Origin: Thalassia testudinum | Taxonomy: Eukaryota; Streptophyta; Magnoliopsida; Alismatales; Hydrocharitaceae | Direction: 5' to 3' | DNA length: 64,000 nucleotides | Assembly: GCA_037157565.1 (NCBI GenBank) | Contig: JAZHRO010000055.1 | Location: 41,757,001-41,821,000, forward strand | In this document: piece after piece, positions 12,040 to 23,816 of the stretch | How the letters are laid out: every line of letters begins with the position of its first letter | How positions within the stretch are numbered: position 1 is the stretch's first letter | Notes under the pieces: model-generated | Told to the model about the DNA's origin: nothing | Databases searched by the model: none | What the model saw: the letters and a program-made list of their open reading frames with translations, nothing else | Made by a program: the position numbers and the translations under genes

Positions 12040-14938
12040 CTTCTTGTTGGAGTTATGTACTTTGAGCGAACCAACCTGAGCCAAATCATTAGATCGGTGA
12101 TTTAGATCTAAGTAGCAGATCATGTGGACACATTAATATGGTTAGATGATTCCTTCAATATAATTGGGATAATATACTGTGCCATGTTGGATATGTCGAT
12201 GACAAGTATCGAAGGATCCAAATGATTTGGATCGAGATTTCGATAAGTTATTCATAACCATCATGATATCCAACTATAGTCTCTAGTTTGAGAAGAGTAA
12301 CAATCTTCTTTGGAGATTGTTGCCTAACTGATTTCCTTGATGCACTTCCTGTACATGGGAATAGAGATTCGGGGTTGTCACACATGTTGAGTCAAAGAGT
12401 TGACTCGATGAACTGAAAATGCAAAAGTCTTCTCTTATCACTATCACAGAAAAGGTGCATCCTGTAACTTGAGACAAATATGTCTCTATGCCTAAGTATG
12501 CACATTTGGTGGACTAATAGGGGATACACCCACCTTGGTATTAAAACTAAAAATGTGGTGTGCATGCATGGGCATAAGAGACACATGATCTCTTGAAAGG
12601 ATCACATAGATCCACTGTCATAGGTGAACACAGCAGATCGAGAAACTTTAGCTCGTTTCGCATATATTGGGAAGTACGAAATTCCATGCATAGTCGTACA
12701 GGTCCTGATCAGACCCATACATGAAAAGACAACCCTTTAGGAAATGATTCAATCTTCGTTCTTATCCCAAGTACAAAGAGAATATGATAAGTGCATAACC
12801 CGTGATGGGATGGACAGTGAATTTGAGATTCAATCCCAAGGGTTATGTATGTCTTCCAATGTGAATGATTCACAAGTATTTGAAATACATGAAGAGCGCA
12901 TAGTGCCATAATTCCTCTAATCCTAAGTGGTTGATTATTGTCATGATGAAACCAATAATCATTTTAGTGTGTTCCTATTTGATTAGATTGATTGAATCGA
13001 TTTAAAAAGTTAAATTGCATTCAATTTAGCAATTAATTGCACTTAATTTGATTTGGTACAAATTTCAAGGGTTGAATTATAATTAATTAATGTTTAGATA
13101 CTTGATCTATAAACATCCCACAAAATATTATAGGTCAATCATGTAAAATCAAGTGGGATTAAATCCTAACCCGTGGATGGAGATCCTGTAATTTCCTACC
13201 ACGGGAGGAGGTGAGATATGCTGGATATAGATAAAGTGTGGAAGTAAATAGTATCAATCTCACACAAATAGAAAATCACACAAATGCACAAGAAATTTTA
13301 GGTGGAAACCCAAACCAAAGTAAAAACCACCACCTAAGCCCCTCGACTTAGGATTTTCCGATCAACCTAGTGATCGGTCAGATCCTTAACACAATTAATT
13401 AAGTTATTTAGGTTTAATTAATTGCATGAGAAAGTAACTTAGGTTAACTCGAATTAATGTCATGAGTGTACTATGGGGTCAAATTAACATAACATTTTAG
13501 ATTTTTATATCTTTTTAACTAGTTGAGTTTACGTCGTTCACTGGGAAGCATAATAGTAAGCTTAATTCACCATTAATTCCTAAGCACAAATTACTAACTA
13601 CTTAATCAGTCAGATTATAATTACAATATTTAAGCACATGAATATAGCATAAAAGATTAACAATTCAAAGCATGAAATATTCCATTAAGAAAGAACATGT
13701 TTACACATATGATTTGTCATTAAGAATCAAGTAAACATGTTTATTACACCCATTACATCTAATTGCAAGAGATTAAGGCAAGAAAATGATATACAAGTGA
13801 GTACAAATGCCTTATTACATCAATTAAGCTCAAATTAGCAAGAGGAGAGATGTTATAGCAATAAAAGCACAAATCAGACGTGACTTTCTCCATTTTTCTT
13901 TCTTTTTAATCTTCAACCCTTTTTATTTCTTTTTCTTCTCTTTTATACTTTACTGCTGCTCTGTCATTGCTTTCTCTCTCAATCTCTCTTTTCCTTTACT
14001 ATTGATGAGAGCCTCATCATGAGCCATAACTAGCTCATTTTGACCCAATAAAGAAGATAAAAGCCCCTACATAACCTAGAAGAAGGCCTAACTGAAGGAA
14101 CAAGTGCTCTGAGAAGAAAACATGAAATAAAGGTTAAAACTGTAATTTTACCATTGCAGTACATAAACGGGATTTCTCAGAGGCAAAACATAGGTCAAAT
14201 GGTCTAAATGAGATAAAAAGTGGGTTGAGTCAATCAGAAATGGGTTCATGTGTAATCTAGGAATTAAATGACACCTGGTAACCCTAAAACAGACCCGCTT
14301 TAATTAACAAGGTTCCGGTCAGAAAAAAAGCAAGTAAACCCTCTAAAAATCATGGAAAAACATCCTATAGGGTTTGGAACATTTAATTTGGCCTTTGGAA
14401 CATAGTTGGACCTAGATTAGGGTCCTAGCTCTTCAATTAACCTAATTTGGGTTTTTACGCAAAATATCCAGTCAAACGAGGTCAAACCTAAAATCCAACT
14501 TCACCATTAGATTCCTTAGGTCCAAATTAGGTTTGTACCAAAATTTGGACCTAAGGAGAGGTCATCTTGACCTACTTTGCAATTTAGTACACCCAAATCA
14601 CAAATTGGTCACTATCTTTTGAATACCTTTACGGAGAGCCCCCTAGGTTCTTTGCCTCCTTTGCAAACCGGTCCTGCCGCCATTGCTAGGGCAAAACCAA
14701 GCTCCGGCGAGGTTCGGAGAGGGATTGCTCTCTAATCCCTCAGAGATTCCCTCCCAGAAATGGAAGGAGGATTCTCTGAGGAATTCCCTTCCTTATAAAG
14801 TCAATTACAATCGCTGGTGTGAACCCAATCTCTCGTGCGAACGCATGAGAGATTTGGGTATCCACCTTCCTTCCAACTCCGGCAAGTCGGCAGACCTTGT
14901 GGCACGTTCTCCACGCACTGACAGGAGCGGCCAGCACC

Positions 14939-14946
14939 TATATAAG
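14939..14946 (+). promoter_or_regulatory. TATA box of LTR A3
   Basis: TATATAAG sits about 0.94 kb into the LTR, in the position equivalent to the TATA boxes of A4 and A6. Confidence 0.6.
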
Positions 14947-16424
14947 ACACCCCAGACCCTGCCGCAGAGGGTGAGATTGATTTGGCCGAGTTTCCCCCTT
15001 CAATTCCTCTCCTCCTGCCCTGCCAAAAACCCCCAGCAAGCTCCAGCGAGCCCCCCTCCCCTCCCTCTTCGCTCTTCCACAAAACCAGTGGCAGAGTTAG
15101 CTTCCTAACCTCCCTCCGCGTCGCGCAGTACCAGTGCACGTCGCCTCAGCCCCGTCGTCGCCGCCGTTCTCCCCCCACTGGGCGCCATCTTCTCCGGCGA
15201 CAGCAGGTACTGCTGTCCGCCTTCCGTCCCCTTTCGTCCTTACAATTAGGTTAGAACTCCTCTCCATCCTATCCTCTCTCTTTTCCCCCTGTTATCTCAT
15301 CTGATTACCCCTCGACCGACGCTGACCACCCTCATCTTCCACATCACCGACCGATCTCCGGCGAGCCGCTTCCACCATTCCAGCCCCCCACCCAGCTCGC
15401 CAACCACCTCGAGAGCTCCGCCTCACCACCAGAAACTCGCTCCACCCCATAACTGCCACTTCAGACCTCCATAATCACCCCCCAAACAACCCACCATCTC
15501 CGGCCACAGGTTGACCTAGGCACGCACGCCTAAGCCGACCTGCGGCCTGCAGCATCGTCCACCGCCTTCGCCGTGCCACGGCGAAGGTCTCTAGCTGATC
15601 TGATTGGGCCGAGAGGCTTGTTTTGTGTATGACAGTGTTTGAGCCGCTGCCGCCATGGACGACCTCCGGTGAAGCTCCAACGAAGCTCCAGGCATCAGGC
15701 TTCCCAGGCTGCAGATGCAGGAGACTCACGCGAGTGTCGCGAGGTGAGAGAGCCCAGCCAGTAGCGCCAGCAGAGCCATCAGCTTGGGTAACTGCATACG
15801 AGAGTCTGCAGGCGCGCGCAAAGGAAGGGCGGAACCTTTAGTCCCACATCGTGGAATCTCAAGGCACAGGTATGGTATATAGAGTTTTTGTGATATAGTT
15901 TTACTGCCTCGAAAGCACAGGGGTGAGGTCCCTCACTGACCCCACACCCGCCTCGTCCGCGGATTGACCACGAGGATCTGGCGGGATCCGACCCGACCTA
16001 AGCCTACGCACTCCTCGCGCATCACACCGCCTGCAGGTGCGCCTGGTCCCGGGTACGATCCGACCCGATTATGGCTGTGGCTCTGGGAGAGCGTCCGTGA
16101 GTGAATTGCTTGAGAGAGAGAGACGCGCGGGTAGAGGGAGAAAGGTAGGTTTTGTTCTGTGTAGGCACAGGCTGAACGCAAGAGAAGAAAGACTTGGCCG
16201 CGAGAAGGAGAAGAAAGAAAGTAGAAGGAAAGGCAGGAAGAACAGAGAAGAGAGAAGCAAGGCAAGACACAGAAGAGAAGAGTAAGAAGCAAGGTAGAGA
16301 AGAAGAAAAGAAAGAGCAAGGCAGAAGCAAAAGACACGGGAGATCAAAAGAAGAAGGAAGGAAAGAAAGGCTTCGCAAGGCAGAAGAAGAAGGATAATCA
16401 AGAAGAAAAGGGAAAATACTTTTA

Positions 16425-16454
16425 AGACGTCTGATCACAAGATCAGGCGTCCAA
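16425..16454 (+). promoter_or_regulatory. 20-bp-spaced AGACGTCT pair in LTR A3
   Basis: AGACGTCTGA at 16425 and AGGCGTCCAA at 16445 are spaced exactly 20 bp and can also fold as a stem of about 10 bp. The same paired arrangement occurs at the equivalent place in A6 and both A4 LTRs. Confidence 0.6.
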
Positions 16455-18245
16455 TTTCATATTTTTGTCCTAATTACTTTTAATTGCATACATTCACATT
16501 TGAATTGATATTTTGAGTAAATTAGAGTGTTCAATTACATTTTGACTAGTAGTAAATTCCATTTGCTCCCTGTGTTCGACCTCGGATACTCCGATTTTCG
16601 AGTAATAAAATTCTTTATATTTGTTTAGACGTTTTGTCGGTTATACTACAACATGACATCCTTTAAACCCGCACAAAAAACGTCGACAACAACTATCTTC
16701 CTTAGCTTCATTCATTTCTCTATATTTTCCTTAACCTTAACTTCTTTACTGTGCTTTATAGATTCCACACTTAGCCTATTAATTTCTCCCTACTTCAAAA
16801 CTATGTTTTAAGTGGGTGGCCTAAGCTCGTTCAGGGATACACAACACCCGATATGGGTGGGACCAGACCCTACTTGAGCTTAGGCTTAGTTTCTCTTAGG
16901 TGGTTTAATTTCCATTTCAAGCTCCTGCACAGTACCCGGCCTCCCAGGCCCACTCATCCACTCATGGGCCTACGCTCACGCCCATAGGCGCACACACATG
17001 CCCATGCGCAAGCACGTGCAACGCATGCACCCACGCCCAATATGCTCAGTTTCATTTCACGCCCTATGTTGATGACCGAAGTGTCGTATGCAGGAATTCG
17101 TATTATACCATAGCCAGTGCTCCAAAGTTACCAAGGTGGGACTATCTTCCCCGGTTCTGTCCAATATCGGCCAGACTTCGGATGATGATTCCCAGCGATT
17201 GGCTGGACAGATTTGATTGACCAAGGACTCAATCGAGAGCCCTATGTGTGCTATATAGGATTGTAACACCAATTTGGTGTTCAGATCTAATCTAACCCTT
17301 CAATTCGAAGGGAGAAAGTGATGAGAACCTCATCATGAACCCTAACTAGCACAATTTAACCTAGATATGCAAGAAAAAGCTCCTACATAGCTCAAAGAAA
17401 GGCTTAACTCAGAGAATTCTGAGTTCAAGAAGAAAATAAGTCATAAGGGGTAAAAATGTAATTTCACCAACACAATTTGCAAACAGGGTAATTAAGGGTC
17501 CAAACATAGGTCAAACAAAGCTAATAAGAAGGAAAGTGGGATGATCTGATCTAACAAGGGCTATAGCAACTCCAAGAAATTAAATGACATTCTATAACCC
17601 TAAAATAAATCCACTTCAATTCACGAGGTTCGAGGTAGGGTAAAAATCAATTAAATCCTCTAAAATTCATAGAAAAATAATCTCTAGGGTTTAGAACCTT
17701 CAATTTGACCTTAGAAATCCATTTTGACCTACATTAAGAACCATGCCTAATTAATGATTTAATTTGGGTTTTTACGTAAATTGGCCGATCAAACATGGTC
17801 TGACCTAGAAACAAAATTCACCATTAAAATCCTTAGGTCCAATATAGTCATGCATAAAAACTTGAGCCTAAGAAGAGACCTCCTTGACCGACTTTGCAAT
17901 TTGGTCCTCATCATTTACTTTTTGACCCTTAACTTTCGAAACCCTCGCATTTTGGCCCCCAACTTCCTCGTTGTTCTTTACAGAATGGTCCCTCCTGCAA
18001 GTCTCTGCGCAGCACCATGCTCCGACGACTTTGCGCGGAGCATGGCACTGCGTAGGGTGAGGGGAACGTCCTGCAAAGTGAACGCGGAGTTCCCTACGAC
18101 GTCTGCTGTCGCAGGGACTCAGCCATGCCTCCTGACGACCCCCACACCTTCCGTGCGAACGTGCGGAAGGTATGGGTCTCGTCTCCGACCACACTCCGGC
18201 GAGGCGCACACGTCGCCAGCCTGCATCCGCCTCTCCGCCACCCCC

Positions 18246-18253
18246 TTTATAAG
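18246..18253 (+). promoter_or_regulatory. TATA box of the A4 5' LTR
   Basis: TTTATAAG, preceded by a C-rich run. It is conserved in the 3' LTR at 31651-31658 and at the equivalent place in A3 and A6. Confidence 0.65.
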
Positions 18254-19696
18254 AACCAACACCGTCAGCCGGTTCGAGCAGTCTGGTCTTGGCGGAGAAA
18301 CCCTCAACCTTTCCTCTCTCCCCACTCCGACAGGAAACCCACCAGCTCCGGTGACTACTCCTCCTCCTTCTCATAGCTCTGCTGCCAGACCTGCAGCAGA
18401 GCCAGCTTCGTCTCATCTTCCCGCATCGCACCGCACCAAGCGCTCGCCTCCCTGCCCACTTCCTCGATGCCGCTCTCTCCCTCTGGGTGTTTCTTCTCTG
18501 GCGACAGTCGATACGACTGCCCGCCGCTCCGGCCCCCTTCATCCTTGCAAGTAGGTTACAGTTACTCCCCTTCTTCCCCTCTTTCTTTTCCCCCATCTAT
18601 TTTAGTTGATTGCCCCACGACCACGCCTGTCCACCATCACCTTCCCCGCCTCCGGCCACTCTCCAGCGAGTTGCCCCCGTCGATCCGCAGCTCCACCCAA
18701 CTCACCGACCATCACAAAAGCTCCGCCTCATCACGTTGAACATCCTCCGCCCACCCACTGCCGCTCTACAGCCACTGATGAGAACCTCATCATGAGCCAT
18801 AACTAGCTCATTTTGACCCAATACAAAGGATAAAAGCTCCTACATAACTCAAGGAAAGGCTTAACTCAGAGAATTCTGAGTTTAAGGAGAAAACAAGTCA
18901 TAAGGGGTAAAAATGCAATTTTACCAGTATAATCTGCATACAGGGTAATTCAGGGTCCAAACACAGGTCAAACAAACTGAATGAGAAGGAAAGTGGGATG
19001 ATCTGATAAGGGCTACAGCAATTCCAAGGAAATAAATGATAATCTGTAACCCTAAAGCAAACCCACTTCAATTCACGAGGTTCGAGGCAAAGTAAAAATA
19101 GAATAAACCCTCTAAAATTCATAGAAAAATAATCTCTAGGGTTTAGAACCTTCAATTTGGCCTTCAGAACCCATTTTGACCTACATTGAGAACCATGCCC
19201 AATTAATAACTTAATTTGGGTTTTTGCATAAATTGACCGGTCAAACAAGGTTTAATCTAGAAATAAAATTCACCATCAAATTCCTTAGGTCCTAATTAGT
19301 CATGTATAAAAACTTGAGCCTAAGAAGAAACCTTCTTGACCAACTTTCCACTTTGGTCCTCATATATTTACTTTTTGGCCCTCAACTTTTGAACCCTCAC
19401 ATTTATGCCCCTAACTCTCCTTCGTTCTTTGCATTCAGGTCCCTCCTGCCAAAACCTGCCAGCACCATGCTCCGGCAACCTTGCGCGGAGCATGGCGCCG
19501 CGCAGGGTGAGGGGGAGGGGCTGGCAAGTCAACCGGGGGTGCCCTGCGTCGTCAGCCGTCGCAGGAACACCCCCTGGTCGCTGCAACCCACCATACCGGC
19601 CGTGCGAACGCACGGACGGTATGGGTTTCCATCTCCGGCGTCCTCCGGCGAGGGAGACACGTCGTCTCCCTCCGCCTTCCTCTCTGATTCGGCCTC

Positions 19697-19704
19697 TATA
19701 AATA
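19697..19704 (+). promoter_or_regulatory. TATA box of LTR A6
   Basis: TATAAATA about 0.92 kb into the LTR, followed by the GC-rich, CCTCCTCC-containing leader seen in other A copies. Confidence 0.65.
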
Positions 19705-21005
19705 CCCTCGTCGCTCCGCCGTTCTGGGGAGCTTGGATCTGACGGAGAAAACCCCCAACTTTCCTCTCCTCTCACTCCGGCAGACGCCCACCAGCTCCGG
19801 CGGTTCTTCCTCCTCCTCCTCTTCGCTCTGCCGCAATACCAGCAGCAGAGACTTCCCTCCCTCGCTCTTCCCGCGCCATGCCGCACCCAGCTGGCGCCTC
19901 TCCGGCCCTCTGCTCGCCGCCGCCCCTTCCCCCGGGCATCTTCTTCTCCGGCGACAGTCGATACGACTGTCGCCCACTCCGGCCCCTCCTCGTCCTGCTA
20001 AGTAGGTAGAACTCCTCCTCTTCCTCCCCTCTTCCTTTTCCTCACTTTAAACATTTACTGTCGCCCTCGATTCCGACCAATCACCCTCACCTTCTCCGCC
20101 TTCGGCCATCCTTCGGCAAGCCGCTCCCATCACTCCAGCAACCCACACGACTCACCGACCACCGCAGAACCTCCACCTCCTCACCCTGATCAACCTCCGC
20201 CCTTCCACTTCCCCCAAATCACCCTCTGCAACTCCACCGAACAAACCCATCTCCTGACCCACAGTCCGACCTCGGGCAGCTCTTGGGCTCCGCCCCACCG
20301 CCTGCACACCCCCCGACCACCTTCGCCGTGCCACGGCGAAGGTCCTCCGCGTTTCTGATTGGGCCGAGAGGCCGTTTCTCTGTGGGCAGGTACCTACGCT
20401 CGTCGCCGCCATTGTTGAAGCGAAGTAGCTTCGACTTGCTGTCCCAGGTGCGCCGCGCCCAGGTCACGCTCCCAAGCGGTGCGGGGGCATTTCGGCAAAG
20501 CGTTAGGCTGCAGTTGAGGCGAATCCCTCGCGCGAAGGCCTCGCGTAAAGCTGCGATTACCAGCTGTTTCCTCCGCGCAGGCGCGAAATAGGAAGGCTCT
20601 GAAGGAGCGCAGCGGTATAAAGCGAAAAAGTGCTGGAGGCTTGTTGCCTCAGCACACGGGGTGAGGTCCCCTTCACCCGCCCGGTTACCCGGTCTCGTCC
20701 GCGCTCACGCCCCGCGGACCTGGCCCGACCCGACTTAGACTGACCTGCACTCCTCGCCCACCACGCATGCCGGTGGGCCTGGACCCGGGCGCGACCTGTA
20801 CCCGGCAACCCGGCAGCTCTGGGAGAGCTTTCCTAAGAGCGGCTTCTGAGAGAGAGAAACGCGGGGGGGGGAGGGTAGAGGTAGGTTTTGCCCCTCTCTG
20901 ATCAAGCTGTGTAAGTGTGCAGGCACAGGTGATGAAGAACCGTGGAAGAAGACGAAGGCTGAAGGAAGGAGGATCACCGAGCGGCACTGTAGCAGCGGCG
21001 GTTTA

Positions 21006-21035
21006 AGTCGTCTGATTGGAAAATCAGACGACGTC
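21006..21035 (+). promoter_or_regulatory. 20-bp-spaced CAGACGAC pair in LTR A6
   Basis: AGTCGTCTGA at 21006 and AGACGACGTC at 21026 form an inverted pair with exact 20-bp offset, at the start of the purine-rich tract. Confidence 0.55.
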
Positions 21036-22239
21036 CTGAAGGCAAAGACGGCAGAAGGAAGGCGAGGCAGAGGAGAACACAGAGAGGCCAAGGGAAGAAC
21101 TGAAAGAAGAAGAGCACGAGAAGAAGATCTGAAGAAAGGAAAAGAAGAAAGAAAGAAAAAGAAGAAGAACAGGATCGCTCTGCAGAAGAAAAAGGAAGAG
21201 CAGAAACAGCTGAGAGAAGAAGAAGAACATCACCACTGCAGATAAAGAAGAAGAACAAAGGAAGAGAGCAGAAGATCTGAGAAGGAAGAAGAGGAGAAGC
21301 AAAGAGAAAAGAAGAAAAGCCAACAAATTCTCTCTCTCTCTTTCTTTATTTTTGTAAAAGAAACTTGTACCCCTAGAATACAACTTGCTCCCTGAGTTCG
21401 ACCTCGGGAACTCTTTTATTTCCCGAGTAATAAATTGTATTAAACTGGTAATCACCTCTCTCTATACTATACTACGACGAAATAATAAAACTATAGAGGA
21501 AGGTTCTACACCAGCCACTCAACGCACCCCCGAACACACCCATATTTCCGATCACAGGACGACCTAGGCACACACGACTAGGCCGTCCTGCGACCTGCTG
21601 CACCTCGCACCACCTTCGCCGTGTAACGGTGAAGGTCTCCCGGTGGTTTGATTAGGCCGATAGGCCGTATTCGTGCACGACAGGTTCTGGAGCCCTACCG
21701 CCATTGTTGACGATTGAAGCAGCTTCCAAGCAGGCTCCAGGCGTCGGGGCAGCTGCGCTCCAGGTGCTGTGGACTGGGATGAAGTCTGTGAAGACTTTTG
21801 CTTCAGCATTTGGCACCAACAGCGGCAGCAGCTGAGCAGTTTGTGAGGAGGTTCTCCTGCGGGCGCGCACGAGGAAAGGCAGAAGATAGTCCCACATCAT
21901 AAGTTCACAACGCAACGCACTGATTTAAATTGTTTTTGTGTATACGACTGGTTGCCTCTGATACACCTGGGGTGAGGTCTTGCACCCCATCACACGCCCC
22001 GTCCGCGGTTTCACCACGCGGACCCGGCGAATCCGACCCGACACTACCCACGCACACCTCGCGCACCAAATCACGCTGGTGCGCCTAGTCCCGGTATGCA
22101 ACCCGACCCGTTAACCCGCGGCTCTGGGAGAGCTTCCTGTGAGCGGTTCGTAGAGAGAGAGAGATACGTGCGGGTAGAGGGAGGGGATAGGTTTTGCTTC
22201 CCCCTTGTGTGCAGGATAGGAGCGTTGAGGGAAAATGGC

Positions 22240-22650
22240 TCAGCACTTAGCCGCAGGAAGGAGAAGAGAAGAAGAAGAAGGCTCGCCAAAGAAGAAGCAG
22301 CAGCGAAGGAAGGAAAAGAGGAGAAGCACTATAGCAGACTCCAGTTAAGTCGTCTGACTGCTGTATCAGACGACGGATAAGCAGCCTTCAGAGGAGATAA
22401 AGCAGAGAAGAAGAAGAAGAAGAAGAAAGAAAGAGAGAAAGGAAAAGGAAGAAAAGAAGAAGAGAAGACTCTGCAGCTGAAGAGCAGAAGAAGAAGACGA
22501 GCAATCAGAAGAAGAAGAAGAAAAAGAAGAAGGCTCTGCTGCTGAAGAAAAGAGAAAGAAGAGAAGAGGCAAGGCAGAGAAGAGCAGAAGAAGAAAGAAG
22601 AGGGAAGAAGACAGGATCAGAGAGAAAACAAAAAGAGAAGAAGAAGAAGC
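22240..22650 (+). repeat. Purine-rich GAA/GAAGA tract in the A4 5' LTR
   Basis: About 400 bp of mostly A and G on the plus strand. It recurs at 32900-33310 in the 3' LTR, 21050-21330 in A6 and 16150-16410 in A3. The opposite strand gives long Ser/Phe/Leu-rich open frames that are compositional artefacts. Confidence 0.85.
22348..22377 (+). promoter_or_regulatory. 20-bp-spaced CAGACGAC pair in the A4 5' LTR
   Basis: AGTCGTCTGA at 22348 and AGACGACGGA at 22368, an inverted pair at exact 20-bp offset. The 3' LTR keeps it at 33013/33033. Confidence 0.55.
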
Positions 22651-22806
22651 CAAGATAAAAATCTATCTCTCTTTCTCTCTCTTATTTTTATAATTCAATA
22701 AAGAAACTTTGTACTTCTAGAATTCCAGTAGCTCCTTGAGTTCGACCTCGGGAAAACTATTTCCAAGTAAATTTCTATGGTAATGGCAACCGTAGCTGTC
22801 TTATCT

Positions 22807-22820
22807 TATACTACACTGAT
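22807..22820 (+). other. U5 word complementary to the 5' end of tRNA-Asp (A4 5' LTR)
   Basis: TATACTACACTGAT lies about 55 bp before the LTR end. The 3' LTR copy (33468-33481, TATACTACAACGAT) matches 13 of 14 bases of the complement of the first 14 nt of plant tRNA-Asp as I remember it. Role inferred, not shown. Confidence 0.4.
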
Positions 22821-22878
22821 TGTATTATAATAAACAAAAAGACACAAAGCAGCACTGCGGTTGGCCCTTCACCATTTT

Positions 22879-22896
22879 TGGTGCCGTTACCGGGGA
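22879..22896 (+). promoter_or_regulatory. Primer binding site of A4 (tRNA-Asp type)
   Basis: TGGTGCCGTTACCGGGGA starts four bases after the LTR end. It is complementary, with two differences, to the 3' end of plant tRNA-Asp (complement TGGCGCCGTTGCCGGGGA). This primer use is known for the Athila lineage. Both differences are transitions. Confidence 0.85.
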
Positions 22897-23816
22897 GCAA
22901 CGGCTATTCTAGAAGCTTTAAACTCTTTTAAGAATTTCTAATCTTTTCCCTCTTGTGTGCAGGTAAAGGAAAAATTAGAAGAGCAGCCGCACAACAAACA
23001 CTCTAAGGAACAGGTAATCTTCATTAGCCCTCTCTTAACTCCCTAAAAATCTGAAAAGGAACAAAAAGAAGAATCAACTTAGAGCTACCTGTGTTATACT
23101 TCGTAATTCATCAAAAGTTGCCTAATTTTTCATTTCAACACATTTTTAACTGCTCATTCAACTAAGGTAGCTAGGGCTAAAACTTTCTTGATTGAGCCCT
23201 AGATACTAAATTTTGAGGCAACTAAATTGGACCAACTAGAGCCAACTCAAGGATTGAAAAGCGAGGTTTTTTTTTAGAGACACACCTTCTCTTAAAAAAA
23301 GAAAAAGTTTTTCCTAAAAGAGGTGTGCCTAAACCTTGTTTGAAAAGATCTACACAAGAGAAACCCTAAGCAAATCAGGCTTTTAAATCCATTTGAACCT
23401 TAAAAGAAAGGAGCCAAAAGCTCTCAAAGGAACAAGAGGTGAAGTTAATCCCTTGGGTCAACCAACCTTAAAATTAGGTCACTCTTTGCACTTAAAAGAC
23501 TAAAGTTCAAGTGGAACCTTAAGCACCTTGATCTTAAAGTAAAAGAGGTAGACTTAAGAGGTCAAGGTCCCCATTCTGGTCTACCTGGATTCTCAGTGAC
23601 AAGAGAGGTCAGGTGGGGGAAACCCTGTAACCCGTGGGGACGCTCTACCATGTAGGGGTCTTCGCGGGACTCACCCTCTCTGGCTGCCCAGGTAATTCTC
23701 AGGTGGTCGATCTTTTGATCAAGGGGTCCATCTGCCCCACACCTCTATAGTCACCCAACATTTTGGGTGCCTTGATTGGGTCCAGCACCTGCTAAACTCA
23801 TCTCTTCCAACAGTGT
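22897..23816 (+). other. A4 untranslated leader
   Basis: About 0.9 kb between the primer binding site and the gag frame. It is A-rich with no conserved coding motif. A diverged stretch near 23590-23700 precedes gag; I see no gene. Confidence 0.6.

Larger units (their letters stand above)
14003..16691 (+). mobile_element. Solo LTR A3 (family A, plus)
   Basis: Begins TGATGAGAGCCTCATCATGA and ends ...GTCGACAACA. The target duplication actat is perfect at 13998-14002 and 16692-16696, inside C2. Length is 2689 bp. It has a TATA box (TATATAAG, 14939-14946), a purine-rich tract (about 16150-16410), a 20-bp-spaced AGACGTCTGA pair (16425 and 16445) and a U5 word TATACTACAAC (16642). No coding body. 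Confidence 0.92.
18776..21513 (+). mobile_element. Solo LTR A6 inside the 5' LTR of A4
   Basis: Begins TGATGAGAACCTCATCATGA and ends ...TTCTACACCA. The target duplication gccac is perfect at 18771-18775 and 21514-21518, and the A4 3' LTR is uninterrupted at the matching point (about 32178). Length is 2738 bp. It has a TATA box (19697-19704), GC-rich leader, purine-rich tract (21050-21330), a 20-bp-spaced AGTCGTCTGA/AGACGACGTC pair (21006/21026) and U5 word TATACTACGACGAA (21468). It is same-family self-insertion and the innermost layer of the nest. Confidence 0.94.
17319..22874 (+). repeat. 5' LTR of A4, interrupted by A6
   Basis: Starts TGATGAGAACCTCATCATGA and ends ...CCCTTCACCA directly before the primer binding site. 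Without A6 and its duplication it is about 2813 bp. It contains a TATA box (18246-18253), a GC-rich leader, a purine-rich tract (22240-22650), the 20-bp pair at 22348/22368 and a U5 word TATACTACACTGAT (22807). Confidence 0.92.

Noticed and set aside
15933..16438. Long minus-strand open frames rich in Ser, Leu and Phe (also at 20974-21455, 22366-22653, 33031-33312)
   Set aside because: They are the complements of purine-rich LTR tracts; the lack of stops follows from composition and no domain is visible.
17781..18596. Open frames of 240-266 codons in the GC-rich part of family A LTRs (also 31341-32141, 8747-9382)
   Set aside because: They overlap in several frames, lie in LTR leader sequence, change frame between LTR copies and show no protein family features.
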